From the NCBI RefSeq assembly GCF_029871245.1, contig NZ_SSON01000030.1, positions 62,001-126,000 on the forward strand: a stretch of DNA of 64,000 nucleotides. Direction: 5' to 3'. The notes beneath the pieces are model-generated. The model did not search any database. It was not told where the DNA came from and was given only the letters and a program-made list of their open reading frames with translations. The DNA comes from Pseudomonas sp. BN102 (GTDB lineage Bacteria > Pseudomonadota > Gammaproteobacteria > Pseudomonadales > Pseudomonadaceae). A program made the position numbers and the translations under genes. Shown here one piece after another: positions 43,135 through 54,436 of this stretch (within the stretch, counting starts at the first letter, position 1; every line of letters starts with the position of its first letter).

Positions 43135-43325
43135 GTAGGGTGGATAGCGCTCTTCTATCCACCATCGCGGCTCGGCCGGGCAACGATTGGTGGACTGGTG
43201 GAGCGTGGTCCACCCTACATAACCGGCGAGGCGACCTGCGCAGGGTGGAAATCGCTTTTCATTTCCACCATTCGGCGTCCGGCTGTGCCGCGATTGGTGG
43301 ACCAGTGAAGCGTGGTCCACCCTAC
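43135..43325. repeat. Tandem pair of GTAGGGTGGA inverted repeats (family C)
   Basis: Copy 1 (43135-43218) runs from GTAGGGTGGATAGCG to GGTCCACCCTAC; copy 2 (43239-43325) from CAGGGTGGAAATCGC to GGTCCACCCTAC. Each has the internal hairpin GGATAGCG..TATCCACC or GGAAATCG..ATTTCCACC and shares CGATTGGTGGAC. Fills the 282-base gap between hacB and spuH together with the spuH terminator. Confidence 0.85.
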
Positions 43326-43374
43326 GGAAAAGCACCAACGACAAAGGCCACCCGAAGGTGGCCTTTGTCGTTGG
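43326..43374 (-). terminator. Very strong terminator of the spu transport operon
   Basis: 18-bp perfect stem (CCAACGACAAAGGCCACC with its complement, 43335-43374). On the transcribed strand the loop is TTCG closed by C-G, i.e. an extra-stable C(UUCG)G tetraloop, and TGCTTTT follows. Confidence 0.93.
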
Positions 43375-43384
43375 CAGCGCTGGA

Positions 43385-44269
43385 TCAGGCGGCCTGGGTG
43401 GAGGTCGGCTTCCAGCTGGAGGCGGAGGCTTCCTCGGCCATGGTTTCCATCGCCTGCTGGATGGCCCGCTTGCGGCGCTCCTCGGCCTGGCGGGTGAAGA
43501 ACCAGGCGAAGAAGGTGAACAGCGAGACAGTCAGCAGGATCAGGCTGGCCACAGCGTTGATCTCCGGCTTCACGCCCAGGCGCACGGCGGAGAAGACCTC
43601 CATCGGCAGGGTGGTGGACCCGGGGCCGGACACGAAGCTGGCCAGTACCAGGTCGTCCAGGGACAGGGCGAAGGACATCATGCCGCCCGCTGCCAGCGAC
43701 GGTGCGATCATCGGGATGGTGATCAGCAGGAACACCTTCCACGGCCGCGCGCCCAGGTCCATGGCCGCCTCTTCGATGGACAGGTCCAGCTCGCGCAAGC
43801 GCGCCGACACCACGATGGCCACGTAGGCCGAGCAGAAGGTGGTGTGGGCGATCCAGATGGTGACGATGCCACGCTCCTGGGGCCAGCCGATCAGTTGGGC
43901 CATGGCCACGAAGAGCAGCAGCAGCGACAGACCGGTGATCACCTCGGGCATGACCAGCGGCGCGGTGACCATGCCGCCGAACACGGTACGGCCACGGAAG
44001 CGCGGGATGCGGGTCAGCACGAAGGCGGCCAGGGTGCCCAGGGCCACCGCGGCGATCGCGGTGTAGCAGGCGATCTCCAGGGAACGGCCCACCGAGTTCA
44101 TCAGCTGGGTGTTGTCCAGGAGGCCCACGTACCACTTCACCGACCAGCCGCCCCAGACGGTCACCAGCTTGGAGGCGTTGAAGGAGTAGATGACCAGGAT
44201 GAGCATCGGCAGGTAGATGAACAGCAGACCCACCCATAGCATCACGGAAGAGAAACTGAAGCGCTTCAT
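43385..44269 (-). CDS. spuH: Polyamine ABC transporter permease SpuH (PotI type)
   Basis: 294-residue inner-membrane subunit with six helices. EAA loop EEAAMDLGARPWKVFLLITIPMIAPSLAAGG, followed by ALSLDDLVLASFVSGPGSTTLPMEVFSAVRLG, typical for PotC/PotI. A charged C-terminal tail of about 35 residues is alanine- and glutamate-rich. Start overlaps the spuG stop by four bases; last gene of the operon in front of a strong terminator. Imports putrescine and spermidine with SpuDEFG in P. aeruginosa. Confidence 0.95.
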   Translation of the reverse strand: MKRFSFSSVMLWVGLLFIYLPMLILVIYSFNASKLVTVWGGWSVKWYVGLLDNTQLMNSVGRSLEIACYTAIAAVALGTLAAFVLTRIPRFRGRTVFGGMVTAPLVMPEVITGLSLLLLFVAMAQLIGWPQERGIVTIWIAHTTFCSAYVAIVVSARLRELDLSIEEAAMDLGARPWKVFLLITIPMIAPSLAAGGMMSFALSLDDLVLASFVSGPGSTTLPMEVFSAVRLGVKPEINAVASLILLTVSLFTFFAWFFTRQAEERRKRAIQQAMETMAEEASASSWKPTSTQAA

Positions 44270-45174
44270 ACCTTGCCCTCCAGCTCTTTCGCCTGGTTAC
44301 GGTTGAACAGGATGATCGGGACGAGCAGGATCACCAGCATCACCACCGCCAGGGCGGACGCCACCGGCCAGTCGCGGTTGTTGAAGAACTCCTGCCAGAG
44401 CACCTTGCCGATCATCAGGGTCTCCGGGCCGCCGAGCAGTTCCGGGATCACGAACTCGCCCACCACCGGGATGAACACCAGCATGGAGCCGGCGATGATG
44501 CCGTTCTTCGAGAGCGGCACGGTGATCTTCCAGAAGTTGTTGAAGTTGCTCGAACCGAGGTCCGATGCAGCCTCCAGCAGGCTCAGGTCATGCTTCACGA
44601 GGTTGGCGTAGAGCGGCAGGATCATGAACGGCAGGTACGAATAGACGACGCCGATGTACACCGCCAGGTTGGTGTTGAGGATCTGCAGCGGTTCGTCGAT
44701 CAGCCCCATGCCCATCAGGAAACTGTTGAGCAGGCCGTTGTTGCTGAGGATGCCCATCCAGGCGTAGACGCGGATCAGGATCGCGGTCCAGGTCGGCATC
44801 ATGATCAGCAGCAGTAGCACGGTCTGGGCTTCCTTGCTGGCGCGGGCGATGGCATAGGCCATCGGGTAGCCGATCAGCAGGCATATCAGGGTGCTGAAGA
44901 AGGCGATCTTCAGCGAGCCGAAATAGGCCGCCAGGTACAGTTCGTCCTCGTTGAGCAGCAGGTAGTTGCCCAGGTTGAGGATGAGTTGCAGCTGGTTGTC
45001 CGCCCAGGTGTAGATATCCGTGTAGGGCGGGATCGCCACATCGGCTTCGGCGAAGCTGATCTTCAGCACGATGGCGAAGGGCAGCAGGAAGAACAGGAAC
45101 AGCCAGAAGAACGGGACCCCGATCACGAGGTGCCGGCCGGTCGGTATCAGGTTTTTCAGGTTGGGGATTCTCAT
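44266..45174 (-). CDS. spuG: Polyamine ABC transporter permease SpuG (PotH type)
   Basis: 302-residue permease with six helices and a long periplasmic loop after the first helix (about 45-80). EAA motif EAASDLGSSNFNNFWKITVPLSKNGIIAG; GEFVIPELLGGPETLMIG is the PotB/PotH signature. ATG at 45174 overlaps the spuF stop (ATGA). Forms the translocation pore with SpuH. Confidence 0.95.
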   Translation of the reverse strand: MRIPNLKNLIPTGRHLVIGVPFFWLFLFFLLPFAIVLKISFAEADVAIPPYTDIYTWADNQLQLILNLGNYLLLNEDELYLAAYFGSLKIAFFSTLICLLIGYPMAYAIARASKEAQTVLLLLIMMPTWTAILIRVYAWMGILSNNGLLNSFLMGMGLIDEPLQILNTNLAVYIGVVYSYLPFMILPLYANLVKHDLSLLEAASDLGSSNFNNFWKITVPLSKNGIIAGSMLVFIPVVGEFVIPELLGGPETLMIGKVLWQEFFNNRDWPVASALAVVMLVILLVPIILFNRNQAKELEGKV

Positions 45175-46313
45175 GACCGCAGCACCACTCCGCTGTCGTC
45201 TTCCCACCAGACGAAGACTTCGTCATCCCAGGTCGGACGGGCGCCACGGCGCTCGGCATTGGCGACGAAGGACTGGACGACGGTGCCGTTCGGCAGCTTG
45301 ACGTAGAACACCGAGTGACCGCCCAGGTAGGCGATGTCGTGGACCTTGCCGCGCGACCAGTTGTATTCGCAGGTGGGTTGCTCGCTGGTCACCAGCAACT
45401 TCTCGGGACGCAGGGCATAGGTGATGCGCTTGTCCTGCACCGAGGTGGTCACACCGTGGCCGACGTAGATCGGACGCTCGAGCTGCGGGCAGGCGATCAG
45501 TGCGTGGGCCTCGGCGTCCTCCACCACTTCGCCGTCGAACAGGTTGACGTTGCCGATGAACTCGCACACCAGGCGACTGATGGGGGTCTCGTAGATATCC
45601 ACCGGGCTGCCAATCTGCTCGATGCAGCCCAGGTGCATGATGGCGATGCGCTGGGCCATGGTCATGGCCTCTTCCTGGTCGTGGGTCACCATCACGCAGG
45701 TCACACCCACGCGCTCGATGATCTCCACCAGTTCCAGCTGCATCTGCGAGCGCAGCTTCTTGTCCAGGGCGCCCATGGGCTCGTCGAGCAGCAGCAGCTT
45801 CGGACGCTTGGCCAGGGAACGAGCCAGGGCGACGCGCTGGCGCTGGCCACCGGACAGCTGGTGCGGCTTGCGCTTGGCGAACTGGGTCATCTGCACCAGC
45901 TTGAGCATTTCGTTGACGCGCGCGTCGACTTCCGCGGCTGGCAGCCTGTCTTGTTTAAGTCCGAAGGCGATGTTCTGCGCAACAGTCATATGCGGGAAGA
46001 GCGCATAGGACTGGAACATCATGTTGATCGGGCGCTCGTAGGGGGGCATGTCGGTGATATCGACGCCATCGAGGAAGATGCGTCCCTCGGACGGCCGCTC
46101 GAAGCCCGCGAGCATCCGCAGCAAGGTTGATTTACCCGAACCGGAGCCGCCGAGCAGGGCGAAGATCTCACCCTTCTTGATGTCCAGGGACACGCTGTCC
46201 ACGGCCACCGTCTCGTCGAACTTCTTGGTCACCCGGTCGATTTTCACCAGCACCTCTTTGGGTTGCTGGTTGCCCTCGAGGGCTTTCTTGTAGGCACCGG
46301 AGGCTATTGCCAT
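45171..46313 (-). CDS. spuF: Polyamine ABC transporter ATPase SpuF (PotG type)
   Basis: 380-residue ATPase energising the SpuDEFGH importer. Walker A GGSGSGKST at 55-63, [13 protein letters not shown], signature LSGGQRQR, Walker B LLLLDEPMGALDKK, H-loop MVTHDQEEA, then a TOBE domain with YALRPEKLLV. ATG at 46313 (MAIASGAYKKALEGNQQPKE) matches PotG/SpuF orthologs; a GTG two codons upstream is less likely. The preceding 140-base gap to spuE contains a GC hairpin. Confidence 0.96.
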   Translation of the reverse strand: MAIASGAYKKALEGNQQPKEVLVKIDRVTKKFDETVAVDSVSLDIKKGEIFALLGGSGSGKSTLLRMLAGFERPSEGRIFLDGVDITDMPPYERPINMMFQSYALFPHMTVAQNIAFGLKQDRLPAAEVDARVNEMLKLVQMTQFAKRKPHQLSGGQRQRVALARSLAKRPKLLLLDEPMGALDKKLRSQMQLELVEIIERVGVTCVMVTHDQEEAMTMAQRIAIMHLGCIEQIGSPVDIYETPISRLVCEFIGNVNLFDGEVVEDAEAHALIACPQLERPIYVGHGVTTSVQDKRITYALRPEKLLVTSEQPTCEYNWSRGKVHDIAYLGGHSVFYVKLPNGTVVQSFVANAERRGARPTWDDEVFVWWEDDSGVVLRS

Positions 46314-46420
46314 TACCACAACTCCCAGAATTTGCTACCCGACCACCGCGGACGGGCGCGTTAATACAGCATGGGCGCGAGCTGGGCATCCTGCCTGCTT
46401 CCGCCTGGTTGATCCGGCGG

Positions 46421-46438
46421 GCCCGCCACACGGCGGGC
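46421..46438 (-). other. Intercistronic hairpin spuE-spuF
   Basis: GCCCGCC-ACAC-GGCGGGC, 7-bp perfect stem, starting about 15 bases past the spuE stop on the transcribed strand. No U-run; likely limits read-through or protects the 3' end of the abundant spuE message. Confidence 0.5.
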
Positions 46439-46453
46439 GCCACCGGCCTTGCG

Positions 46454-48897
<2,444 letters not shown>

Positions 48898-48944
48898 TTA
48901 CAACAGGCGGCATCTCGAAATGCCACCACCCAGCCCTCTTTTTC

Positions 48945-50312
48945 TCAGCCTTTTACTTCAGCCAGGGTGAGGTCGAGGCACTTGCGCGCCTTGGTCACCA
49001 GTTCGTCGACTTCGTCTTTGCTGATCACCAGCGGCGGCGAAATAATCATAGTGTCGCCAACCGCGCGCATGATCAGGCCGTTACGGAAGCAGTGCTCGCG
49101 GCACAGCATCCCCACGCCACCCTCGAAACGCTCACGGGTCTTCTTGTTCTTGACCAGTTCCAGGGCGGCGACCATGCCGACCCCACGCGCTTCGCCAACC
49201 AACGGGTGATCGGCCAGCTCCTGCCAGCGTTGCTGCAAATAAGGTGCCGTTTCGGCCTTCACTTTCTCGACGATCTTCTCTTCGCGCAGGATGCGGATGT
49301 TCTCCAGCGCCACCGCCGCCGCCACCGGGTGACCGGAGTAGGTGAAGCCGTGGTAGAACTCGCCGCCTTCGTTGAGCACGTCGACGATTTCGTCGCGCAC
49401 GATCACGCCGCCCATGGGGATGTAGCCCGAGGTCAGGCCCTTGGCGATCGGCATCAGGTCCGGGGCGTTGCCGTAGTACTGGCTGCCGAACCACTCGCCG
49501 GTACGGCCGAAGCCGCAGATCACTTCATCGGCGATGAAGAGGATGTCGTATTTGGCGAGGATCTCGCGGATCTTCGGCCAGTAGGTTTCCGGCGGAACTA
49601 TCACACCGCCCGCGCCCTGGATGGGTTCGGCGATGAAGGCGGCGACCTTGTCTTCGCCGACTTCGAGGATCTTCTTCTCCAGCTGCTCGGCGGCCCAGAC
49701 GCCGAACTCGGCCGGCGCCATGTCGCCACCCTCGCCGAACCAGTAAGGCTGGGCGATGTGCTCGATGCCGGGAATCGGCAGGTCGCCCTGGCCGTGCAGG
49801 GCCTTCATGCCGCCCAGGCTGACACCGGCAACAGTGGAGCCGTGGTAGCCGTTCCAGCGGCCGATGATGACTTTCTTCTGCGGTTGCCCCTTGGTCGCCC
49901 AGTAGTGGCGGACCATGCGCAGCACGGTGTCGTTGGCTTCCGAGCCGGAGCCGGTGAAGAACACGTGGTTCATGCCTTCCGGCGCGATCTCGGCGATCGC
50001 CTTGGCCAGTTCCACCGCCGGCGGGTGCGCGGTCTGGAAGAACAGGTTGTAGAAGGGCAGCTCACGCATCTGCCGGGTCGCCGCCTGCACCAGCTCCTCG
50101 CGGCCGTAGCCGACGTTGACGCACCACAGGCCAGCCATGCCATCGAGGATCTTGTTGCCCTCGCTGTCCCATATGTACACGCCTTCGGCCTTGGTGATGA
50201 TCCGCGCACCCTTGGCGTTCAGCGCCTTGTAGTCGGTGAACGGCGGCAGGTGGTGGTCACGACCGAGCGCTTGCCATTCAAGGGTCTTGGGGTTGGTCAC
50301 TTGGCTATTCAT
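48945..50312 (-). CDS. spuC: Polyamine:pyruvate aminotransferase SpuC
   Basis: Class III PLP aminotransferase of 455 residues acting on putrescine, cadaverine and related amines with pyruvate as acceptor. PLP Lys291 lies in MPIAKGLTSGYIPMGG; IADEVICGFGRTG holds the pyridine-binding Asp; GSGSEANDTVLRMVRHYW binds phosphate; NGYHGSTVAG stacks on the cofactor ring. Lies between spuB and spuD in the same orientation, 63 bases after spuB. Confidence 0.95.
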   Translation of the reverse strand: MNSQVTNPKTLEWQALGRDHHLPPFTDYKALNAKGARIITKAEGVYIWDSEGNKILDGMAGLWCVNVGYGREELVQAATRQMRELPFYNLFFQTAHPPAVELAKAIAEIAPEGMNHVFFTGSGSEANDTVLRMVRHYWATKGQPQKKVIIGRWNGYHGSTVAGVSLGGMKALHGQGDLPIPGIEHIAQPYWFGEGGDMAPAEFGVWAAEQLEKKILEVGEDKVAAFIAEPIQGAGGVIVPPETYWPKIREILAKYDILFIADEVICGFGRTGEWFGSQYYGNAPDLMPIAKGLTSGYIPMGGVIVRDEIVDVLNEGGEFYHGFTYSGHPVAAAVALENIRILREEKIVEKVKAETAPYLQQRWQELADHPLVGEARGVGMVAALELVKNKKTRERFEGGVGMLCREHCFRNGLIMRAVGDTMIISPPLVISKDEVDELVTKARKCLDLTLAEVKG

Positions 50313-50375
50313 ATCCTTACCTCAATCAACACACATCTGGAGGGCCGGCCTGGACGGCCGGCCTTCCGTTTCAGA

Positions 50376-51734
50376 TCAGACGGAGAGCAGCAGGAACTCG
50401 CGTTCCCAGGAGCTGATCACCCGTTTGAAGTTCTCATGCTCGGCACGCTTGACCGCCACATAGGCCGTCACGAACTTGCCGCCCAGGTATTTCTCGATAT
50501 CGCGACAGCCTTCCATGCGCTCCAGCGCCGCTTCGATGGTGATCGGCAGGCGCAGGTTGCGGCGCTCGTAGCCACGTCCCTTGACCGGCGCGCTGGGCGC
50601 CACGGCTTCGGTCATGCCGATGTAGCCGCAGAGCAGGCTGGCGGCGATGGCCAGGTAGGGGTTGGCGTCGGCACCGGCCAGGCGGTTTTCCACGCGGCGA
50701 TTCTCCGGCCCGGCATCCGGGACACGCAGGCCCACGGTGCGGTTCTCCTCGCCCCACTCCACGTTCACCGGCGCCGAGGTATCCGGCAGGAAGCGGCGGA
50801 ACGAGTTCACGTTGGGCGCGAACAGCGGCAGCACTTCGGGGATGTACTTCTGCAGGCCGCCGATGTGATGCAGGAACAGCTCGCTCATGGAACCGTCATC
50901 GTTGGAGAAGATGTTCTTCCCGGTCTTGATGTCGATCACGCTTTGGTGCAGGTGCATCGCGCTGCCCGGCTCGTCGGTGATCGGCTTGGCCATGAAGGTC
51001 GCCGCCACGTTGTGCTTGAGCGCGGCCTCGCGCATGGTGCGCTTGAACACCAGGATCTGGTCGGCCAGCTCCAGGGCGTCACCGTGACGGAAGTTGATTT
51101 CCATCTGCGCCGGGCCTTCCTCGTGAATCAGGGTGTCGAGGTCCAGGTCCTGCGTTTCGCACCAGTCGTACATGTCCTCGAACAGCGGGTCGAACTCGTT
51201 CGCCGCGTCGATGGAGAAGGACTGGCGGCCGGTTTCCGGGCGGCCCGAGCGGCCCAGCGGGGCCTGCAGGGGGAAGTCCGGGTCGTCGCAGCGCTTGGTC
51301 AGGTAGAACTCCATCTCCGGCGCCACTATGGGTTTCCAGCCCTTGTCGGCGTAGAGCTTGAGCACCTTCTTCAGCAAGTTGCGCGGAGACAGCTCGATAG
51401 GGTTGCCCTGCTTGTCGAAGGTGTCGTGGATCACCATCGCAGTGGGCTCGATGGCCCAGGGCACCAGGTACACGGCGCTCTCGTCCGGACGGCAGAACAT
51501 GTCGATGTCGGCCGGGTCGAGCAGCTCGTAATAGATGTCGTCTTCGACGTAGTCGCCGGTAACGGTCTGCAGCAGCACGCTCTCGGGGAGGCGCATGCCC
51601 TTCTCGTCCAGGAACTTGTTGGTCGGCGAAATCTTGCCCCGGGCAATGCCGGTGAGATCGCTGATCATGCATTCAACTTCGGTGATTTTGCGTTCTTTCA
51701 GCCAGCTTGTGAGCTGGTCGAGCTTGGTAGTCAT
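50376..51734 (-). CDS. spuB: Gamma-glutamylpolyamine synthetase SpuB (glutamine-synthetase family)
   Basis: 452 residues, glutamine-synthetase III-like fold without an adenylylation loop. Catalytic-domain motifs: VAPEMEFYLTKR, GPAQMEINFRHGDAL, FMAKPITDEPGSAMHLHQS (n2 metal site) and ENRLAGADANPYLAIAASL. Ligates glutamate to a polyamine (PauA type) at ATP cost, opening the gamma-glutamylation route. Start 51734 (MTTKLDQLTSWLKERKI) has GAGG upstream. About 27-30% similar by eye to SpuI at 52909, from which it is divergently arranged via spuA. Confidence 0.93.
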   Translation of the reverse strand: MTTKLDQLTSWLKERKITEVECMISDLTGIARGKISPTNKFLDEKGMRLPESVLLQTVTGDYVEDDIYYELLDPADIDMFCRPDESAVYLVPWAIEPTAMVIHDTFDKQGNPIELSPRNLLKKVLKLYADKGWKPIVAPEMEFYLTKRCDDPDFPLQAPLGRSGRPETGRQSFSIDAANEFDPLFEDMYDWCETQDLDLDTLIHEEGPAQMEINFRHGDALELADQILVFKRTMREAALKHNVAATFMAKPITDEPGSAMHLHQSVIDIKTGKNIFSNDDGSMSELFLHHIGGLQKYIPEVLPLFAPNVNSFRRFLPDTSAPVNVEWGEENRTVGLRVPDAGPENRRVENRLAGADANPYLAIAASLLCGYIGMTEAVAPSAPVKGRGYERRNLRLPITIEAALERMEGCRDIEKYLGGKFVTAYVAVKRAEHENFKRVISSWEREFLLLSV

Positions 51735-51877
51735 AAAGACCTCAGGGTTGAGAGCTTCGCCAGGAGGCATCCACAGGTACGCGCCGAACACGCTGCACGA
51801 AGCAACTGTGCCGCCGTCAGTACAGTCCGAACTCCGCGACACGGCAACTTCGCCGCTTTCCCGTAGGGGTCTCCCGC

Positions 51878-52630
51878 TCAGCGTTGCCCCGCCTTCTTCC
51901 TGCAAGCCTCACCAAAGGCCTGGAAGATGGCGAGATAGTTCGGGTTGGTCCGCACTTGCCACTCGGGGTGCCATTGCACTCCGAGGGCAAAGCTCCTGGC
52001 GCCTTCGACCGAAAAGGCCTCGACCAACCCATCTGGCGCCAGAGCCTCTACATGCAGGCCCGGCGCCAGACGTTCAACGCCCTGGCCATGAATGGAGTTG
52101 ACTAGGATCTCGGACGGCAAGCCGATGCCGTCGAGAATGCCACCCGGCTGCACCCGCAGCAGGTGACGGGGAGCGTACTGCACCTCGAGGGGCTGATCGC
52201 CCGGCTCGCGGTGGTCTATGAATCCTTCTACTTCATGTACGCGCTGATGCAGGGTGCCGCCGAAGGCCACGTTCATTTCCTGGAATCCGCGGCAGATGCC
52301 CAGGACCGGGATACCCGCAGCCACGGCCGCGCGGACCAGCGGCAGGGTAGTGCGGTCGCGTTCAGGATCGTGCTTGGTGCCGGGCGCGGAAGCGGGCCCT
52401 TGATAATGATGGGGCTCCACATTGGACGGGGAGCCGGTAAAGAGGAGACCGTCCAGACTGGACAGGAGGGTCGTCTGGTCCATCAGTTCAGCCAGGGCCG
52501 GAATCACCAGCGGCACACCGCCGGCTCCAACCGCTACCGCACGAAGATACTTGTCACCCGCTATATGATAGGACTGAGGCCCGATCTCTCTGGTGCAAGC
52601 GGTTACGCCGATCAACGGCAGGCGAGACAT
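51878..52630 (-). CDS. spuA: Gamma-glutamyl-GABA hydrolase SpuA (class I GATase, PuuD type)
   Basis: 250 residues. Nucleophile Cys113 in VLGICRGFQEMN, His221 and Glu223 in GVQWHPEW; FTGSPSNVEPHHY and NSIHGQGVERL are PuuD signatures. Hydrolyses gamma-glutamyl amides such as gamma-Glu-GABA to release glutamate and the amino acid. First gene of the minus-strand spuABC unit, divergent from spuI; 143 bases separate it from spuB. Confidence 0.94.
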   Translation of the reverse strand: MSRLPLIGVTACTREIGPQSYHIAGDKYLRAVAVGAGGVPLVIPALAELMDQTTLLSSLDGLLFTGSPSNVEPHHYQGPASAPGTKHDPERDRTTLPLVRAAVAAGIPVLGICRGFQEMNVAFGGTLHQRVHEVEGFIDHREPGDQPLEVQYAPRHLLRVQPGGILDGIGLPSEILVNSIHGQGVERLAPGLHVEALAPDGLVEAFSVEGARSFALGVQWHPEWQVRTNPNYLAIFQAFGEACRKKAGQR

Positions 52631-52908
52631 GAGACACCCGTTTATTTTGTCTGTTATGGGTTTCGACCGAGCTTAGCGTTGTTCATTTTATTACACAATA
52701 GGGCTGTAAAAAATTGAACACGCCCCACTGAGCACCGCAGCCGATATGGTTTAGAGAGGGATTCAAAGGCCCCGAAACGCCCCAAAACTGGCCATCGAGC
52801 CCATTTTTAGGGCATAATAGGCGTCACTTGACAGCTAGGGGTGTTTCAGATTGACTCACACCTTAGCTAGAACGTGATTGATATTTTTAACAATAAAGGT
52901 GTTGCATC
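52631..52908. promoter_or_regulatory. Divergent spuA/spuI promoter region
   Basis: 278 AT-rich bases. Toward spuI: TTGACA at 52828-52833, but the hexamer 17 bases further is TTGACT, a poor -10; CATAAT stands at 52813. An inverted GGTGT-N13-ACACC (52839-52861) could be an operator. AAGGTG lies before the spuI ATG. Toward spuA: AT-rich TTATTACACAATA (52688-52700) can supply a -10. In P. aeruginosa this region is controlled by the polyamine-responsive repressor PauR; no site is identified here. Confidence 0.5.
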
Positions 52909-54288
52909 ATGTCGGTACCCCCGCGTGCCGTTCAGCTTCAAGAAGCGAACGAGTTCCTTAAGGAGCATCCTGAGGTCCAGTTCGTCGACCTACTGATTGC
53001 AGATATGAATGGAGTCGTACGAGGCAAGCGAATAGAGCGTGCCAGCCTCCACAAAGTCTACGAAAAAGGCATCAACCTCCCCGCCTCCCTCTTCGCCCTC
53101 GACATCAATGGTGCCACCGTCGAAAGCACCGGCCTCGGCCTGGACATCGGCGACGCGGACCGTATCTGCTACCCCATCCCCGGTACCCTCAGCGACGAGC
53201 CCTGGCAGAAACGCCCCACCGCTCAGCTGCTGATGACCATGCACGAGATCGAAGGCGAGCCGTTCTTCGCCGACCCGCGCGAGGTCCTGCGCCAGGTGGT
53301 GGAGAAGTTCGACGCCCTCGGCCTGACCATCTGCGCAGCCTTCGAGCTGGAGTTCTACCTGATCGACCAGGAGAACATCAACGGCCGTCCGCAGCCGCCA
53401 CGTTCCCCTATCTCCGGCAAACGCCCGCAGTCGACCCAGGTCTACCTGATCGACGACCTGGACGAGTATGCCGACTGCCTGCAGGACATCCTCGAAGGCG
53501 CCAAGGTCCAGGGCATCCCGGCCGACGCCATCGTCAAGGAAAGCGCCCCGGCGCAGTTCGAGGTCAACCTGCATCACGTCGAGGACGCTATCGAGGCCTG
53601 CGACTACGCAGTCCTGCTCAAGCGCCTGATCAAGAACATCGCCTACGACCATGAGATGGACACCACCTTCATGGCCAAGCCCTACCCGGGCCAGGCGGGC
53701 AACGGTCTGCACGTGCACATTTCGCTCATCGACAAGAAGACCGGCAAGAACATCTTCGCTTCCGATGATCCCGAGCAGAACGCCGCCCTGCGCCACGCGG
53801 TCGGCGGTGTGCTCGAGACCATGCCTGCTTCCATGGCGTTCCTCTGCCCGAACGTGAACTCCTATCGCCGCTTCGGCGCGCAGTTCTATGTGCCGAACGC
53901 ACCGAGCTGGGGCCTGGACAACCGTACCGTCGCCCTGCGCGTGCCTACCGGCAGCGCGGACGCCGTGCGCCTCGAACACCGCGTAGCCGGTGCCGACGCC
54001 AACCCCTACCTGATGATGTCGGCCATCCTGGCCGGTGTTCACCACGGCCTGACCAACAAGATCGAACCGGGTGTGCCGATCGAAGGCAACTCCTACGAGC
54101 AGTTGGAACAGAGCCTGCCGAACAACCTGCGCGATGCCCTGCGCGAGCTGGACGACAACGAAGTGCTGAACAAGTACATCAGCCCGGATTACATCGACAT
54201 CTTCGTCGCCTGTAAGGAAAGCGAGCTGGAGGAGTTCGAGCATTCGATCTCCGACCTCGAGTACAACTGGTACCTGCATACCGTGTAA
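52909..54288 (+). CDS. spuI: Gamma-glutamylpolyamine synthetase SpuI (PauA1 type)
   Basis: 459 residues, glutamine-synthetase family. Beta-grasp N-terminus VQFVDLLIADMNGVVRGKRI; catalytic region CAAFELEFYLID, PAQFEVNLHHVEDA, FMAKPYPGQAGNGLHVHISL; and RVAGADANPYLMMSAILAG. Converts putrescine or another polyamine plus glutamate to the gamma-glutamyl amide. AAGGTG precedes the ATG. Divergent from spuA and followed by a terminator, so transcribed alone. Confidence 0.94.
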   Translation: MSVPPRAVQLQEANEFLKEHPEVQFVDLLIADMNGVVRGKRIERASLHKVYEKGINLPASLFALDINGATVESTGLGLDIGDADRICYPIPGTLSDEPWQKRPTAQLLMTMHEIEGEPFFADPREVLRQVVEKFDALGLTICAAFELEFYLIDQENINGRPQPPRSPISGKRPQSTQVYLIDDLDEYADCLQDILEGAKVQGIPADAIVKESAPAQFEVNLHHVEDAIEACDYAVLLKRLIKNIAYDHEMDTTFMAKPYPGQAGNGLHVHISLIDKKTGKNIFASDDPEQNAALRHAVGGVLETMPASMAFLCPNVNSYRRFGAQFYVPNAPSWGLDNRTVALRVPTGSADAVRLEHRVAGADANPYLMMSAILAGVHHGLTNKIEPGVPIEGNSYEQLEQSLPNNLRDALRELDDNEVLNKYISPDYIDIFVACKESELEEFEHSISDLEYNWYLHTV

Positions 54289-54299
54289 GCGAGTCCACG

Positions 54300-54326
54300 A
54301 CGCCGGCCCCAGGGCCGGCGTTGTCA
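54300..54326 (+). terminator. Terminator of spuI
   Basis: ACGCCGGCC-CCAG-GGCCGGCGT, 9-bp perfect stem, followed by TGTCAT only; moderate terminator. Confidence 0.65.
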
Positions 54327-54436
54327 TATCTGCACCTTGGTAATACCCGGCACGGCGGCCCATTCTGGCCCTCCGTGCCTCGCTGTACCCGAATAACAAC
54401 AACCAGAACCTGCATGCTCATTCCAGGGAGGACGTC

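Noticed and set aside
52790-52856. Sigma-54 or canonical sigma-70 promoter for spuI
   Set aside because: TGGCCATCGAGC lacks the GC/TTGC element of sigma-54 sites, and the TTGACA at 52828 has only TTGACT at the -10 position.
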